Assembly: GCA_038324385.1 (NCBI GenBank) | Contig: JBBQHX010000208.1 | Span: 1-6,687 of the forward strand | Length of the DNA stretch: 6,687 bases | Direction of reading: 5' to 3' | Origin: JBBQHX01 sp038324385 | GTDB taxonomy: Bacteria > Gemmatimonadota > Gemmatimonadetes > Gemmatimonadales > Gemmatimonadaceae | Shown: in pieces, positions 1-5,658 of the stretch | How the letters are laid out: the number at the start of each line of letters is the position of its first letter | Position numbering within the stretch: position 1 is the stretch's first letter | Notes under the pieces: generated by a model | Told to the model about the DNA's origin: nothing | The model's database searches: none | Seen by the model: only the letters and a program-made list of their open reading frames with translations | Position numbers and translations under genes: made by a program

Positions 1-54
1 GCGCCCTCCGTGGTAGATCCTGCGATGCTTTCCCCCGCAGCGGGACTCCATCTG

Positions 55-80
55 CGCCTGTGACTTCAGCGCGTCAGGCG
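55..80 (-). terminator. Hairpin just after the btuF-like stop codon
   Basis: On the plus strand, bases 55-60 and 63-64 (CGCCTG plus AC, with TG at 61-62 bulged) pair with GTCAGGCG at 73-80, giving an 8-bp stem with a 2-base bulge and an 8-base loop. It begins 2 bases after the stop codon of the minus-strand cobalamin-binding protein gene, the usual place for a terminator. No T-run follows on the minus strand, so it is not a textbook intrinsic terminator. It may act with Rho or as a 3' end stabiliser. The remaining bases, 1-54, show no gene I can support. Confidence 0.35.
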
Positions 81-81
81 A

Positions 82-984
82 TCACCCGACCCGCACCGCA
101 CTCCCCCGACCAGGCGCCCCGAACAGCGCCGGATGCAGCACCGCCGCAAGCACCTCCACCGCGCGCACCACATTCGGCCCCGGCCGGCTGAGCAACGCGT
201 TCCCATCCAGCGCCCAGACCGGAAGCCCGCGTGCCCACGCGAATTCCGGCCGCGCGAGCAGATCCCCGGCCGATGACACCGCGCGGGCGAGGTCGTATCC
301 GCACGGCGCGACGATCAGCACGTCAGGCGCTGCGGCGCGAACGGCCTCCGGCGAGACGACCGCCGAGTGCGCGCCGGCCGTCGCCAGGACGTCGACCCCC
401 CCCGCGCGCCTGACGACGTCCGGCGCCCAGTGGCCGGCGGCGTAGAGCGGGTCGGTCCATTCGATGATCGCCACGCGCGGGCGGGCGGCCTCGGCGGTCT
501 TCAACCGGCGATGCACGCGACGCAGGCGTTCGCGGAGTCCGGCCAGCAGTTCGGTGCCCTCGCTGACCACGTCGAGGGCGGCGGCGACGGCGGCGATGTC
601 GGCGAGGATCGCGTCGATCGTCGTGCCGGCAAGCGTCGTGATCGCGGGGCGGGGCGTGAGGCGCCTCGCGAGGGCGCGAACGTCGGTCTCGCTGACGGCG
701 CAGACGTCGCACAGCGCCTGCGTGAGGATCAGCTCCGGCGTGAGGCGGGCGATCGCCGGTTCGTCGATCGTGAACAGCGACTGGCCACCCTCGCTCAGTG
801 CACGTACCTGCGCGTCGACCGCCGCGGCGGACTCCTCGACGAGCACCGGGGTACCCGTCACGCGCGGGAGATGCGCCACCGATGGGTGGTCGCACTCGTG
901 CGTCACCGCGACCAGCTGTTCGGCGGCGCCGAGTGCGCAGACGATGTCGGTGGCGGCGGGGAGTAGCGAGACGGTCGCGGGCAT
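82..984 (-). CDS. Cobalamin-binding protein, BtuF-like (periplasmic-binding fold), without signal peptide
   Basis: A 300-residue protein of the BtuF/FepB-type substrate-binding family. Visible family signatures are VSLLPAATDIVCALG (5-19) followed by VTHECDHP (27-34), LTPELILTQALCDVCAVS (81-98) with Cys92 and Cys95, IEWTDPLYAAGHW (174-186), a PCGY motif (227-230), DGNALLSRPGPN (260-271) and an HP near the C-terminus (284-285). The length fits the family. BtuF proteins normally capture vitamin B12 in the periplasm for the BtuCD transporter. This one starts directly at the first beta-strand and shows no Sec signal or lipobox, as in many BtuF-like proteins annotated only as cobalamin-binding, so it may work in the cytoplasm. 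It lies 24 bases downstream of the amidohydrolase gene and is probably cotranscribed with it. No cobalamin riboswitch was recognised nearby and no BtuC, BtuD or cobalamin synthesis gene is in the window. The family call is firm; the ligand and a transport role are inferred. Confidence 0.9.
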   Translation of the reverse strand: MPATVSLLPAATDIVCALGAAEQLVAVTHECDHPSVAHLPRVTGTPVLVEESAAAVDAQVRALSEGGQSLFTIDEPAIARLTPELILTQALCDVCAVSETDVRALARRLTPRPAITTLAGTTIDAILADIAAVAAALDVVSEGTELLAGLRERLRRVHRRLKTAEAARPRVAIIEWTDPLYAAGHWAPDVVRRAGGVDVLATAGAHSAVVSPEAVRAAAPDVLIVAPCGYDLARAVSSAGDLLARPEFAWARGLPVWALDGNALLSRPGPNVVRAVEVLAAVLHPALFGAPGRGSAVRVG

Positions 985-1008
985 TGGCCGGTGCCTGGCG
1001 CTGGGCGC

Positions 1009-2811
1009 TCAGTCCCGAGCCGCGCGCTGGTAGACGCGCTTGCCGCCGATCCACGTCTCGAGCACGCGCGTGTCCAGTACCGCCTCGGCCGGCACACGCA
1101 TGATGTCCTGATCGAGCACCACGAAGTCGGCGTACTTGCCGGGCGTGAGCGAGCCGAGGAGCGATTCCTGGAATCCCGCGTAGGCCGGCCAGATCGTGAT
1201 CGACTTGAGCGCTTCCTCGCGCGTCATACGCTGCTCGGGGTACCAGCCGCCGGCGGGATAGTCGTTGTCGTCCTGGCGGCTGATCGCCGAATGGAAGGAG
1301 AAGAGGGGGTTCACGCGCTCCACCGGGAAGTCGCTGCCGTTGGGGATCGGCATGCCGGTGTCGAGCAGCGAGCGCCAGGCGTAGGCACCGCGCAGCCGCT
1401 CGACGCCGAGCCGGTTGGCGGCCCAGTACATGTCGCTCGTCTGGTGCACGGCCTGCATGGACGGGATCACGTCCATCGCGGCAAACCGGTGCAGGTCCTG
1501 ATGATTGAGGATCTGGGCGTGCTCCACGCGGAAGCGGTGATCGGGGCGAGGCACGGTGGTGAACGCCTCGTCGAAGGCATCGAGCACCATCCGGTTGCCG
1601 CGGTCGCCGATCGCGTGGACGTTGACCTGGAAGCCGGCGCGGAGCGCGCGTTCGGCGACGCTCCGGATGTGCGTCTGGGGCGAGATGAGCAGTCCGCTGT
1701 TCCCGGGCTCGTCACTGTAGTCGTCGAGCAGCGCGGCGCCGCGCGAGCCGAGTGCGCCGTCGCCGTAGAGCTTGATCGAGCGGATCCAGAGCCGGCCGTC
1801 GTGCAGCGCGCTCTGCGGGCCGCGCTGCAGGAAGTGCGCGATCGCCGTGCTGTCGTCGCCGATCATCACATACAGGCGCAGGTCGAGCCGGCCGGAGCCG
1901 GCGAGTTCCTCGTACAGATCGATCGTCTGTCGTGTGGCACCGGCATCGTGCATGCCGGTGAGCCCCCACCGGTGCATCTCCTTCACCGAGGTGTCGATCT
2001 GCGCGCGCAGCTCCTGCACCGAGGTGGCCGGAATGCGGGCGCCGATGATGTTCTGCGCGTTGTCGACGAAGACGCCCGACGGATTGCCCTCGGCGTCACG
2101 CTCGACGCGACCACCATCGGGATCGGGCGTCGTGCGGACGACCTCGGCCATCTGCATCGCCCGGGTGTTGACGAGCGCCGCGTGTCCGTCGATCCGCGTC
2201 AGGTAGACGGGATGATCCGGCACCGCGCGCGAGAGCTGCTCGTGCGTCGGGAAGGCCGTGTTCCCCCAATCGTTCTGATCCCACCCGCGGCCGATGATCC
2301 ACGTCCCGGCCGGCACCTCGCGCGCGCGGGCCACCACCCGGTCGATGACCTCCTGATACGACCGCGTCTCCTTCAGATCGACGGTGCGCAGCGCCTCGCC
2401 GAGTCCGACGAGATGCGCGTGGGCGTCGATCATCCCCGGAATCACGGTCTGGCCGTCGAGGTCGACGACGCGCGTGTTGGGCCCGCGCAGCATCAACGCG
2501 CCCCGCTCCGACCCGACGAACTGGACCCGGCCGCCGCGCACGGCCAGCGCCTGGGCCATCGGCCGGCCGTCATCGACCGTGTAGATACGAGCGTTGGTGA
2601 AGATCAACTCGGCCGGCGCGGCAGGCGCCGATACAGCCGCGCGGGGTTGGGCCACGAGCGGGAGGCTACCGACGACGAGCAGCGACGACGCGACGATCGC
2701 GCGGGAAAGACAACGCAGGGAGGAGTGGGGCTGGGGGCTCGATGCGGCGGCGCATCGCACGGGACGTGACAGCGGCAAGCAACGCGACCGGGGGTGGCGG
2801 CCGCAGCGCAT
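1009..2811 (-). CDS. Exported amidohydrolase, YtcJ-like (amidohydrolase family 3)
   Basis: A 600-residue metal-dependent hydrolase of the amidohydrolase superfamily, nearest in style to YtcJ and N-substituted formamide deformylase. An N-terminal beta-sandwich half (FTNARIYTVDDG, 71-82) leads to the metal-binding HxH in DAHAHL (129-134). IKLYGDGALGSRGA (346-359) carries the conserved Lys347. VNVHAIGDRGN (396-406), FRVEHAQ (427-433) and NGSDFPV (491-497), with catalytic-type Asp494, complete the active site. The C-terminus GSLTPGKYADFVVLDQD (553-569) and WIGGKRVY (587-594) is typical. A hydrophobic stretch at 38-54, ending LVAQ, looks like a Sec signal, so the enzyme is probably periplasmic. 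The first ATG gives an unusually long, Arg-rich n-region and has no clear Shine-Dalgarno. An in-frame GTG at 2760 (residue 18) is a reasonable alternative start. The substrate cannot be read from the sequence; amides, imides or formamides are typical of the family. All the metal-site motifs look intact. Confidence 0.93.
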   Translation of the reverse strand: MRCGRHPRSRCLPLSRPVRCAAASSPQPHSSLRCLSRAIVASSLLVVGSLPLVAQPRAAVSAPAAPAELIFTNARIYTVDDGRPMAQALAVRGGRVQFVGSERGALMLRGPNTRVVDLDGQTVIPGMIDAHAHLVGLGEALRTVDLKETRSYQEVIDRVVARAREVPAGTWIIGRGWDQNDWGNTAFPTHEQLSRAVPDHPVYLTRIDGHAALVNTRAMQMAEVVRTTPDPDGGRVERDAEGNPSGVFVDNAQNIIGARIPATSVQELRAQIDTSVKEMHRWGLTGMHDAGATRQTIDLYEELAGSGRLDLRLYVMIGDDSTAIAHFLQRGPQSALHDGRLWIRSIKLYGDGALGSRGAALLDDYSDEPGNSGLLISPQTHIRSVAERALRAGFQVNVHAIGDRGNRMVLDAFDEAFTTVPRPDHRFRVEHAQILNHQDLHRFAAMDVIPSMQAVHQTSDMYWAANRLGVERLRGAYAWRSLLDTGMPIPNGSDFPVERVNPLFSFHSAISRQDDNDYPAGGWYPEQRMTREEALKSITIWPAYAGFQESLLGSLTPGKYADFVVLDQDIMRVPAEAVLDTRVLETWIGGKRVYQRAARD

Positions 2812-2887
2812 ACGCGGGCGAATCTACGGCGCCGACCAACACGTCGGGAGACCGCGCGGCGGGGAACGAGGGGATGAACGCACCGAC

Positions 2888-2920
2888 GGGCCGCCACCGA
2901 CCGGAGTCGTGTGGCGGCCC
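2888..2920 (-). terminator. Strong hairpin downstream of the 2955-3401 lipoprotein gene
   Basis: GGGCCGCCAC (2888-2897) and GTGGCGGCCC (2911-2920) are perfect 10-bp inverted repeats. Inside them CGAC (2898-2901) pairs with GTCG (2906-2909), leaving a CGGA loop (2902-2905) and one bulged base at 2910. The hairpin sits 34 bases after the stop codon of the lipoprotein gene and before the amidohydrolase start, so it would separate the two transcripts. No U-tract follows on either strand, so termination by the hairpin alone is uncertain. The rest of the 2812-2954 spacer shows no recognisable promoter. Confidence 0.5.
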
Positions 2921-2954
2921 GCCGGGCGTTCGAGTCGCCCCCAAGGGCGGACGA

Positions 2955-3401
2955 TCAGCCCTCGCGGTTGCCGCCGCGACGCATGAACCTTCCGCTCGCG
3001 ACGACATTCCCGCTCGCGTCACGTACCTCGGCGCGGAGGAAGCCACCGACGTCGGTGTCCGCGCTGCATCCCTGGCGGCTGCCCATCCCGTCGACCGTGA
3101 ACGAGCAGACGGCAAACGATGTCGCGCCGTTGGGACTGATCGCGAACAGGGTGTAGGTGCCCGCGGCGAGATTTCCCCGCAGGCCGACCGTGGACCGCCA
3201 TGCCTCACGGCCCGCGACGTAGTTGATGATCGCGATGCCGGTGATGGCGGATCCACCCTGCATGCCCGTGAGGGTAGCCCGGTTGTTGGACTCGTGCGCG
3301 AAGCTCGGCGCATCGGGCTGGAGCGATCCCGTCGGCGCATCGGCGCAGCCGACGGCGAACAGGGCGGACACGAGCAGGGCGGAAGCGGTACGAGCACGCA
3401 T
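2955..3401 (-). CDS. Small exported lipoprotein, function unknown
   Basis: A 148-residue protein I do not recognise. It opens with MRARTASALLVSALFAVGC, a short lipoprotein signal with two Arg, a hydrophobic core and a Cys19 in an AVGC lipobox (Ala rather than the usual Leu at -3). The mature part reads as alternating short beta-strands, for example TGIAIINYV (54-62), GNLAAGTYTLFAI (76-88), SFAVCSFTVDG (95-105) and FLRAEVRDASGNVVASGRF (121-139), suggesting a single beta-sandwich. Cys99 and Cys112 could form a disulfide. The C-terminus is basic (RFMRRGGNREG). I chose the ATG at 3401 because GGAG lies 6 bases upstream; an in-frame GTG at 3413 would extend the protein by four residues but would put that ribosome binding site inside the gene. 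The gene is flanked by a strong hairpin downstream and 189 bases of spacer upstream, so it is probably monocistronic. The envelope location is inferred from the lipobox. Confidence 0.75.
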   Translation of the reverse strand: MRARTASALLVSALFAVGCADAPTGSLQPDAPSFAHESNNRATLTGMQGGSAITGIAIINYVAGREAWRSTVGLRGNLAAGTYTLFAISPNGATSFAVCSFTVDGMGSRQGCSADTDVGGFLRAEVRDASGNVVASGRFMRRGGNREG

Positions 3402-3407
3402 GGCAAT

Positions 3408-3411
3408 CTCC
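3408..3411 (-). promoter_or_regulatory. Ribosome binding site (GGAG) fixing the 3401 start
   Basis: CTCC on the plus strand reads GGAG on the minus strand, 6 bases before the ATG at 3401. It lies inside the four-codon extension that would begin at the GTG at 3413, which argues for the shorter protein. The spacer upstream (3412-3590) shows no convincing -35/-10 pair; it holds only a weak 6-bp inverted repeat, TGCTGC (3480-3485) with GCAGCA (3498-3503). Confidence 0.65.
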
Positions 3412-3590
3412 ACGATGATGCTCCCAGCCGGGCGGGGGGATCCCAGCCGATCCGGCGAGCAGAGGACGGTTGCCGACTCTGCTGCACTTCCAATGCCGCA
3501 GCAAGGAATTCATGGCATCAGACCGACGGGGTGTCGACGCTACGCGTGCAGCCATCCGTTTCAGCGCGGAGCCCCGCAGGGTCGACTGGA

Positions 3591-4454
3591 TCAGCCGCCG
3601 CCGCCGCCGCGCGCGCGACGGACGGAATCGGCGCGAATCGAATCCGCACGAATCGAGTCGCGCCCGGCCCGGAACGCGTCCAACTCGGCGGTGATCGTCG
3701 CGTGCAATGCGCGGTCGCGCGCACGATCGGCCGCACTCGGCCCGCCGCCTGGCAGCCCGACCCTGATCGTGCCCGAAGCGCGTGCCACAGGTGCGGCGCG
3801 CGCGACCTCGCCGCCCATCGCCCGGCGAATCGAGTCCTGCGCGGCCACCGGGAGGGACGACGGACGGGCAAGCGTGCCGACGGTTGGTGAGGTGCACGGG
3901 CCGACGCACACCGACGATCCGGTGCCGCTGACAGCGTCCCTCCCCGGCGCGACGGCACCGGGGCGCAGAGGCACGATGCCCGGCGTGAGCGCGGGCTCGC
4001 GGGATGCGACCGACGCGCCACCTACCGACGCGCTGCTCGTGTCGCGCGGGGCCGCCGCCGACGGCGCCCTGGCGCCGTCGGCGGCGGGGCGGAAGGGCGC
4101 GGTCATGACGCGCGGCTCGGTCAGCTCCGCGACCGGCGGCGGCGTCGGCGGAAGCGGCTCGAGCGCCACTGGCGGTTGGACATAGGTGATCCGCGGCGCC
4201 GGAACGGCCGACTGACCGAGGCTGAAATCGCCCGTCAGCACTCGCCGAACGTCGAGAGTCGTACCGAGCAACATTCCCCAGAGCACCGTCACCGCCACCG
4301 CGATGCCGGTGGTCGTGGCTCGCTGCGGCAGTGCGACGGAACGCCGCGCCTCCATCGAGAACACGGGAGTTCGCAACGCGGCCCCCGGGCGTCGTGCCGC
4401 GGGGGCTGGGCGGATCGGAACTCGCGCGCGCCGGCGGCGCTCGTGGGTGGGCAT
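3591..4454 (-). CDS. Membrane-anchored Pro/Ala-rich protein with DSIRA repeat, function unknown
   Basis: A 287-residue protein I do not recognise. A cationic N-terminus (1-47) precedes one transmembrane segment, TTGIAVAVTVLWGMLLG (48-64), which suggests an N-in anchor with the rest in the periplasm. Next come a Pro-rich stretch (84-121, including PPTPPP), an Ala/Ser/Gly-rich linker containing a CVGPC pair (Cys183, Cys187), and a charged, probably helical tail (241-282) with three DSIRA-like units at 266-280. It ends in five glycines. Topology and the Pro-rich arm recall TonB-like or scaffold proteins, but no TonB C-terminal domain is visible. The start is uncertain: neither the ATG at 4454 nor the internal ATG at 4355 (residue 34) has a good ribosome binding site, and the latter would give a more ordinary anchor at residues 15-31. 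The frame is supported by its G/C-rich third positions and a coherent membrane segment; overlapping frames give Arg/Pro-rich nonsense. Confidence 0.65.
   Translation of the reverse strand: MPTHERRRRARVPIRPAPAARRPGAALRTPVFSMEARRSVALPQRATTTGIAVAVTVLWGMLLGTTLDVRRVLTGDFSLGQSAVPAPRITYVQPPVALEPLPPTPPPVAELTEPRVMTAPFRPAADGARAPSAAAPRDTSSASVGGASVASREPALTPGIVPLRPGAVAPGRDAVSGTGSSVCVGPCTSPTVGTLARPSSLPVAAQDSIRRAMGGEVARAAPVARASGTIRVGLPGGGPSAADRARDRALHATITAELDAFRAGRDSIRADSIRADSVRRARGGGGG
3594..3608. repeat. (CCG)5 triplet run encoding the C-terminal Gly tail
   Basis: Five CCG triplets directly before the stop codon of the membrane-anchored protein encode its five terminal glycines on the minus strand. It is prone to slippage and is followed by an alternating GC run (3609-3616). 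Confidence 0.7.
3615..3659 (-). repeat. Three 15-bp tandem units encoding DSIRA / DSIRA / DSVRR
   Basis: Three imperfect 15-base units encode residues 266-280 of the membrane-anchored protein. Each begins with a GAT or GAC Asp codon and a Ser codon; the third unit has drifted (Val for Ile, Arg for Ala). The 5-residue period with alternating Asp and Arg would suit a charged helix. This is a coding repeat, not a mobile one. Confidence 0.75.
4052..4087. repeat. Near-perfect 36-bp palindrome inside a coding region
   Basis: Bases 4052-4068 are perfectly complementary to 4071-4087 (17 bp, G/C-rich throughout), separated by only CT at 4069-4070. It lies inside the membrane-anchored protein gene and encodes the Ala/Pro-rich stretch around residues 123-134. 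A 2-base loop is too tight, so the tip would open, but the stem would still be very stable in mRNA or single-stranded DNA. Confidence 0.75.
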
Positions 4455-4500
4455 GGGCTGTTAGACACCACCCACCCCGGGTTGCTCCACCGGACACCGC

Positions 4501-4532
4501 GGGCGCGTCACCGAGGACCGTCCTCCGCGCCC
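4501..4532. repeat. Composite inverted repeat upstream of the membrane-anchored protein
   Basis: GGGCGCG (4501-4507) pairs with CGCGCCC (4526-4532), and inside it GAGGA (4513-4517) pairs with TCCTC (4521-4525) around a 3-base loop, leaving a 5-base bulge on one side. It lies 47-78 bases before the ATG at 4454 on the minus strand. It could be a terminator for upstream transcription (no U-tract is present) or a leader structure for the downstream gene. Confidence 0.4.
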
Positions 4533-4583
4533 ACACGGGGCACGCCCGCGTGCGGGTCCAAGGGGTGGGGACTGCCGAGCTCG

Positions 4584-4706
4584 CTACCTCGGCATGCCCG
4601 CGCGGAGCATGATCAACTCCTGGCGATTCATCGCGATGATGATGACTCGATCCGGATACAGTTCCTGACCGATATCGCGCTGGGGCGCCACTGAAATGAG
4701 GTTCAT
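4584..4706 (-). CDS. Possible 40-residue small ORF
   Basis: A short ORF from the ATG at 4706 (or the GTG just before it at 4709) to a TAG at 4584-4586. The peptide begins MNLISVAPQRDIGQEL, continues through a hydrophobic VIIIA patch (21-25), and ends MLRAGMPR. It has few low-complexity residues, and about 78% of its third codon positions are G or C by hand count, unlike the surrounding noncoding sequence. Against it: no Shine-Dalgarno precedes the ATG, and an in-frame TGA lies about 70 bases further upstream. The amphipathic, protein-like composition could instead mark the surviving C-terminal end of a decayed gene. I cannot assign a family. It sits 71 bases downstream of the lipoprotein stop codon. 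Confidence 0.3.
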   Translation of the reverse strand: MNLISVAPQRDIGQELYPDRVIIIAMNRQELIMLRAGMPR

Positions 4707-4777
4707 CACACAGAGAACGCGCCGCGACGTCCCCAATCGCGATGGAGCAGACCGTACATCCTCAACCGCCTAACCGC

Positions 4778-5278
4778 TTACTGCAGCTCGCCCAGCGTGC
4801 TATCCGAGACCGATGGCGACTGCTGCTTCTCGAGCGTCTTCGACCAACTCTTCCAGTTCGCGCGAGCCCGGTCGGATGAATCATCTGTGAAATCCGCGAC
4901 TCCCTCGACGCGCTCGAGTCCGGCAATAGTCGCCGCATCCAGGGCTCGCAGCACGTCGTACCCCGATGCTCCGGAGTAGGTGTACACGTAGAGGGTGGTC
5001 GCCGACGGTCGTGCCGCACTGGCGGCAACGAGCCTGTTGGTGAGTTCCGCCAACCCGATGGCGCTGTTCGCATCGGCGAACAGGTACCGGGGCGTGCCTG
5101 CGTCAGCCGCCAGGACGCGAAGGGTCAGCTTTCCATCGGCTGCCTGCGCCACGGCCACATTGGCGTCACCGCCATCTGTAGACGGGTTGTCCATGGGCAG
5201 GTTACAGCCATTGAAGGCGATGGCTGCCAGCAGGAGCACCAGCGGTCCTGGACTGGAGATCTGCGGCCGACGTGTCAT
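4778..5278 (-). CDS. Small lipoprotein, function unknown
   Basis: A 166-residue protein I do not recognise. The N-terminus MTRRPQISSPGPLVLLLAAI (1-20) continues AFNGC, giving a lipoprotein-type signal with Cys25 as the only cysteine; Phe at -3 and Asn at -2 make the lipobox atypical. An Asp/Gly/Asn-rich linker (26-40) follows, then a possible alpha/beta region: LTLRVLA (51-57), PRYLFADA (63-70), the helix-like GLAELTNRLVAAS (75-87), TTLYVYTYSG (94-103), the helix-like YDVLRALDAATIAGLERV (107-124), and a charged tail. I chose the ATG at 5278 because GAGG lies 8 bases upstream; the reading frame is open to 5416 but has no signal peptide when extended. It follows the Cys-rich peptide ORF by 167 bases on the same strand and shares its GAGG-type ribosome binding site, so the two may belong to one locus. 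Envelope anchoring is inferred. Confidence 0.65.
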   Translation of the reverse strand: MTRRPQISSPGPLVLLLAAIAFNGCNLPMDNPSTDGGDANVAVAQAADGKLTLRVLAADAGTPRYLFADANSAIGLAELTNRLVAASAARPSATTLYVYTYSGASGYDVLRALDAATIAGLERVEGVADFTDDSSDRARANWKSWSKTLEKQQSPSVSDSTLGELQ

Positions 5279-5286
5279 CTCGATTG

Positions 5287-5290
5287 CCTC
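5287..5290 (-). promoter_or_regulatory. Ribosome binding site (GAGG) fixing the 5278 start
   Basis: CCTC on the plus strand reads GAGG on the minus strand, 8 bases before the ATG at 5278. It selects the lipoprotein start over the longer open frame reaching 5416. The rest of the 5291-5445 spacer shows no convincing promoter or terminator. Confidence 0.65.
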
Positions 5291-5445
5291 ACGTAAAGGG
5301 TGGAGACCGGTTGTGCGCCCGAACATCGACGTTGTGACGCGATCCTGAATCGGTAGCCGCTTGAATGTCACGCCGCCCGGCCCAACGAGATCCGCCGTAC
5401 TTCCTGCAAGCGGCAATCCCTTACCACGAATGTTCGATCGTTATC

Positions 5446-5658
5446 TCATCCCGATGACAGCGTGGTTCTCGCGAACGAACGCGGCGAGTCCCTTCCGTCG
5501 CAGTTACAACGGGATTCGCTACACGTGCCCGTTTGCGAGTTGATGCGGCAGCTGTTGCACGCTGTGCATGACATGCGATACGAGCGGTAAAACCAGGGAA
5601 GGTCACCGAAGGTATGGGCGAAGGTCGTATCACTCGGAGTGTCCGGGTCGTCGCCCAC
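5446..5658 (-). CDS. Cys-rich ORF, probably the shifted 3' half of the exported peptide gene
   Basis: Seventy residues from a GTG at 5658, containing six cysteines within 23 residues (31, 34, 37, 46, 51, 53), spaced CxxCxxC, then single Cys residues, then CxC. A preceding acidic and aromatic segment (DDPDTPSD, then GDLPWFYRSYRMS) and a Ser/Arg-rich tail flank the Cys block. About 72% of third codon positions are G or C by hand count, against about 36% over the first 33 codons of the rival frame starting at 5633, so this frame looks truly coding. The GTG has no ribosome binding site and an in-frame TGA lies two codons before it. It overlaps the signal-peptide ORF (5630-5773) by 29 bases. The simplest reading is one exported Cys-rich peptide of about 108 residues, interrupted by a one-base frameshift. 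The six Cys could form three disulfides or bind metal; no homologue is recognised. Confidence 0.5.
   Translation of the reverse strand: MGDDPDTPSDTTFAHTFGDLPWFYRSYRMSCTACNSCRINSQTGTCSESRCNCDGRDSPRSFARTTLSSG

Larger units (their letters stand above)
4455..4777. other. Long intergenic stretch with hairpins and one possible tiny ORF
   Basis: These 323 bases separate the lipoprotein gene ending at 4778 from the start of the membrane-anchored protein at 4454. Besides the possible 40-residue ORF and the 4501-4532 hairpin listed separately, there is a 6-bp inverted repeat, GCCGAG (4574-4579) with CTCGGC (4588-4593), overlapping the stop codon of that ORF. Just after the lipoprotein stop codon the minus strand has two GCGGTT copies a few bases apart. 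I see no convincing promoter for the downstream gene and no RNA gene. Confidence 0.5.

Noticed and set aside
1..81. A possible cobalamin riboswitch near the btuF-like gene.
   Set aside because: It lies downstream of the gene on the coding strand, and no B12-box-like sequence or multi-stem architecture was seen; only a simple hairpin is present.
991..2769. A 592-residue open frame on the plus strand opposite the amidohydrolase.
   Set aside because: It is an antisense shadow produced by G/C-rich third positions. The translation is Arg/Asp/His-rich without domains, whereas the minus strand encodes a full, recognisable enzyme.
3223..4185. A 320-residue plus-strand frame across the same region.
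   Set aside because: It is an antisense shadow of low complexity, with no ribosome binding site or recognisable domain.
3205..4536. A 443-residue minus-strand frame overlapping the lipoprotein and the membrane-anchored protein.
   Set aside because: The translation is Arg/Ala-rich without a membrane segment or domain, and it runs out of frame across two ORFs that have good signal or anchor sequences.
5279..5416. An N-terminal extension of the 4778-5278 lipoprotein to an upstream start at 5416.
   Set aside because: The extension lacks a signal, would bury the lipoprotein signal inside the protein, and ignores the good GAGG site before the ATG at 5278.
5421..5633. A minus-strand frame whose GTG overlaps the stop codon of the exported peptide by 4 bases (GTGA), resembling translational coupling.
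   Set aside because: By hand count only about 36% of its first 33 third codon positions are G or C, against about 72% in the overlapping Cys-rich frame, and its translation is a basic low-complexity peptide.
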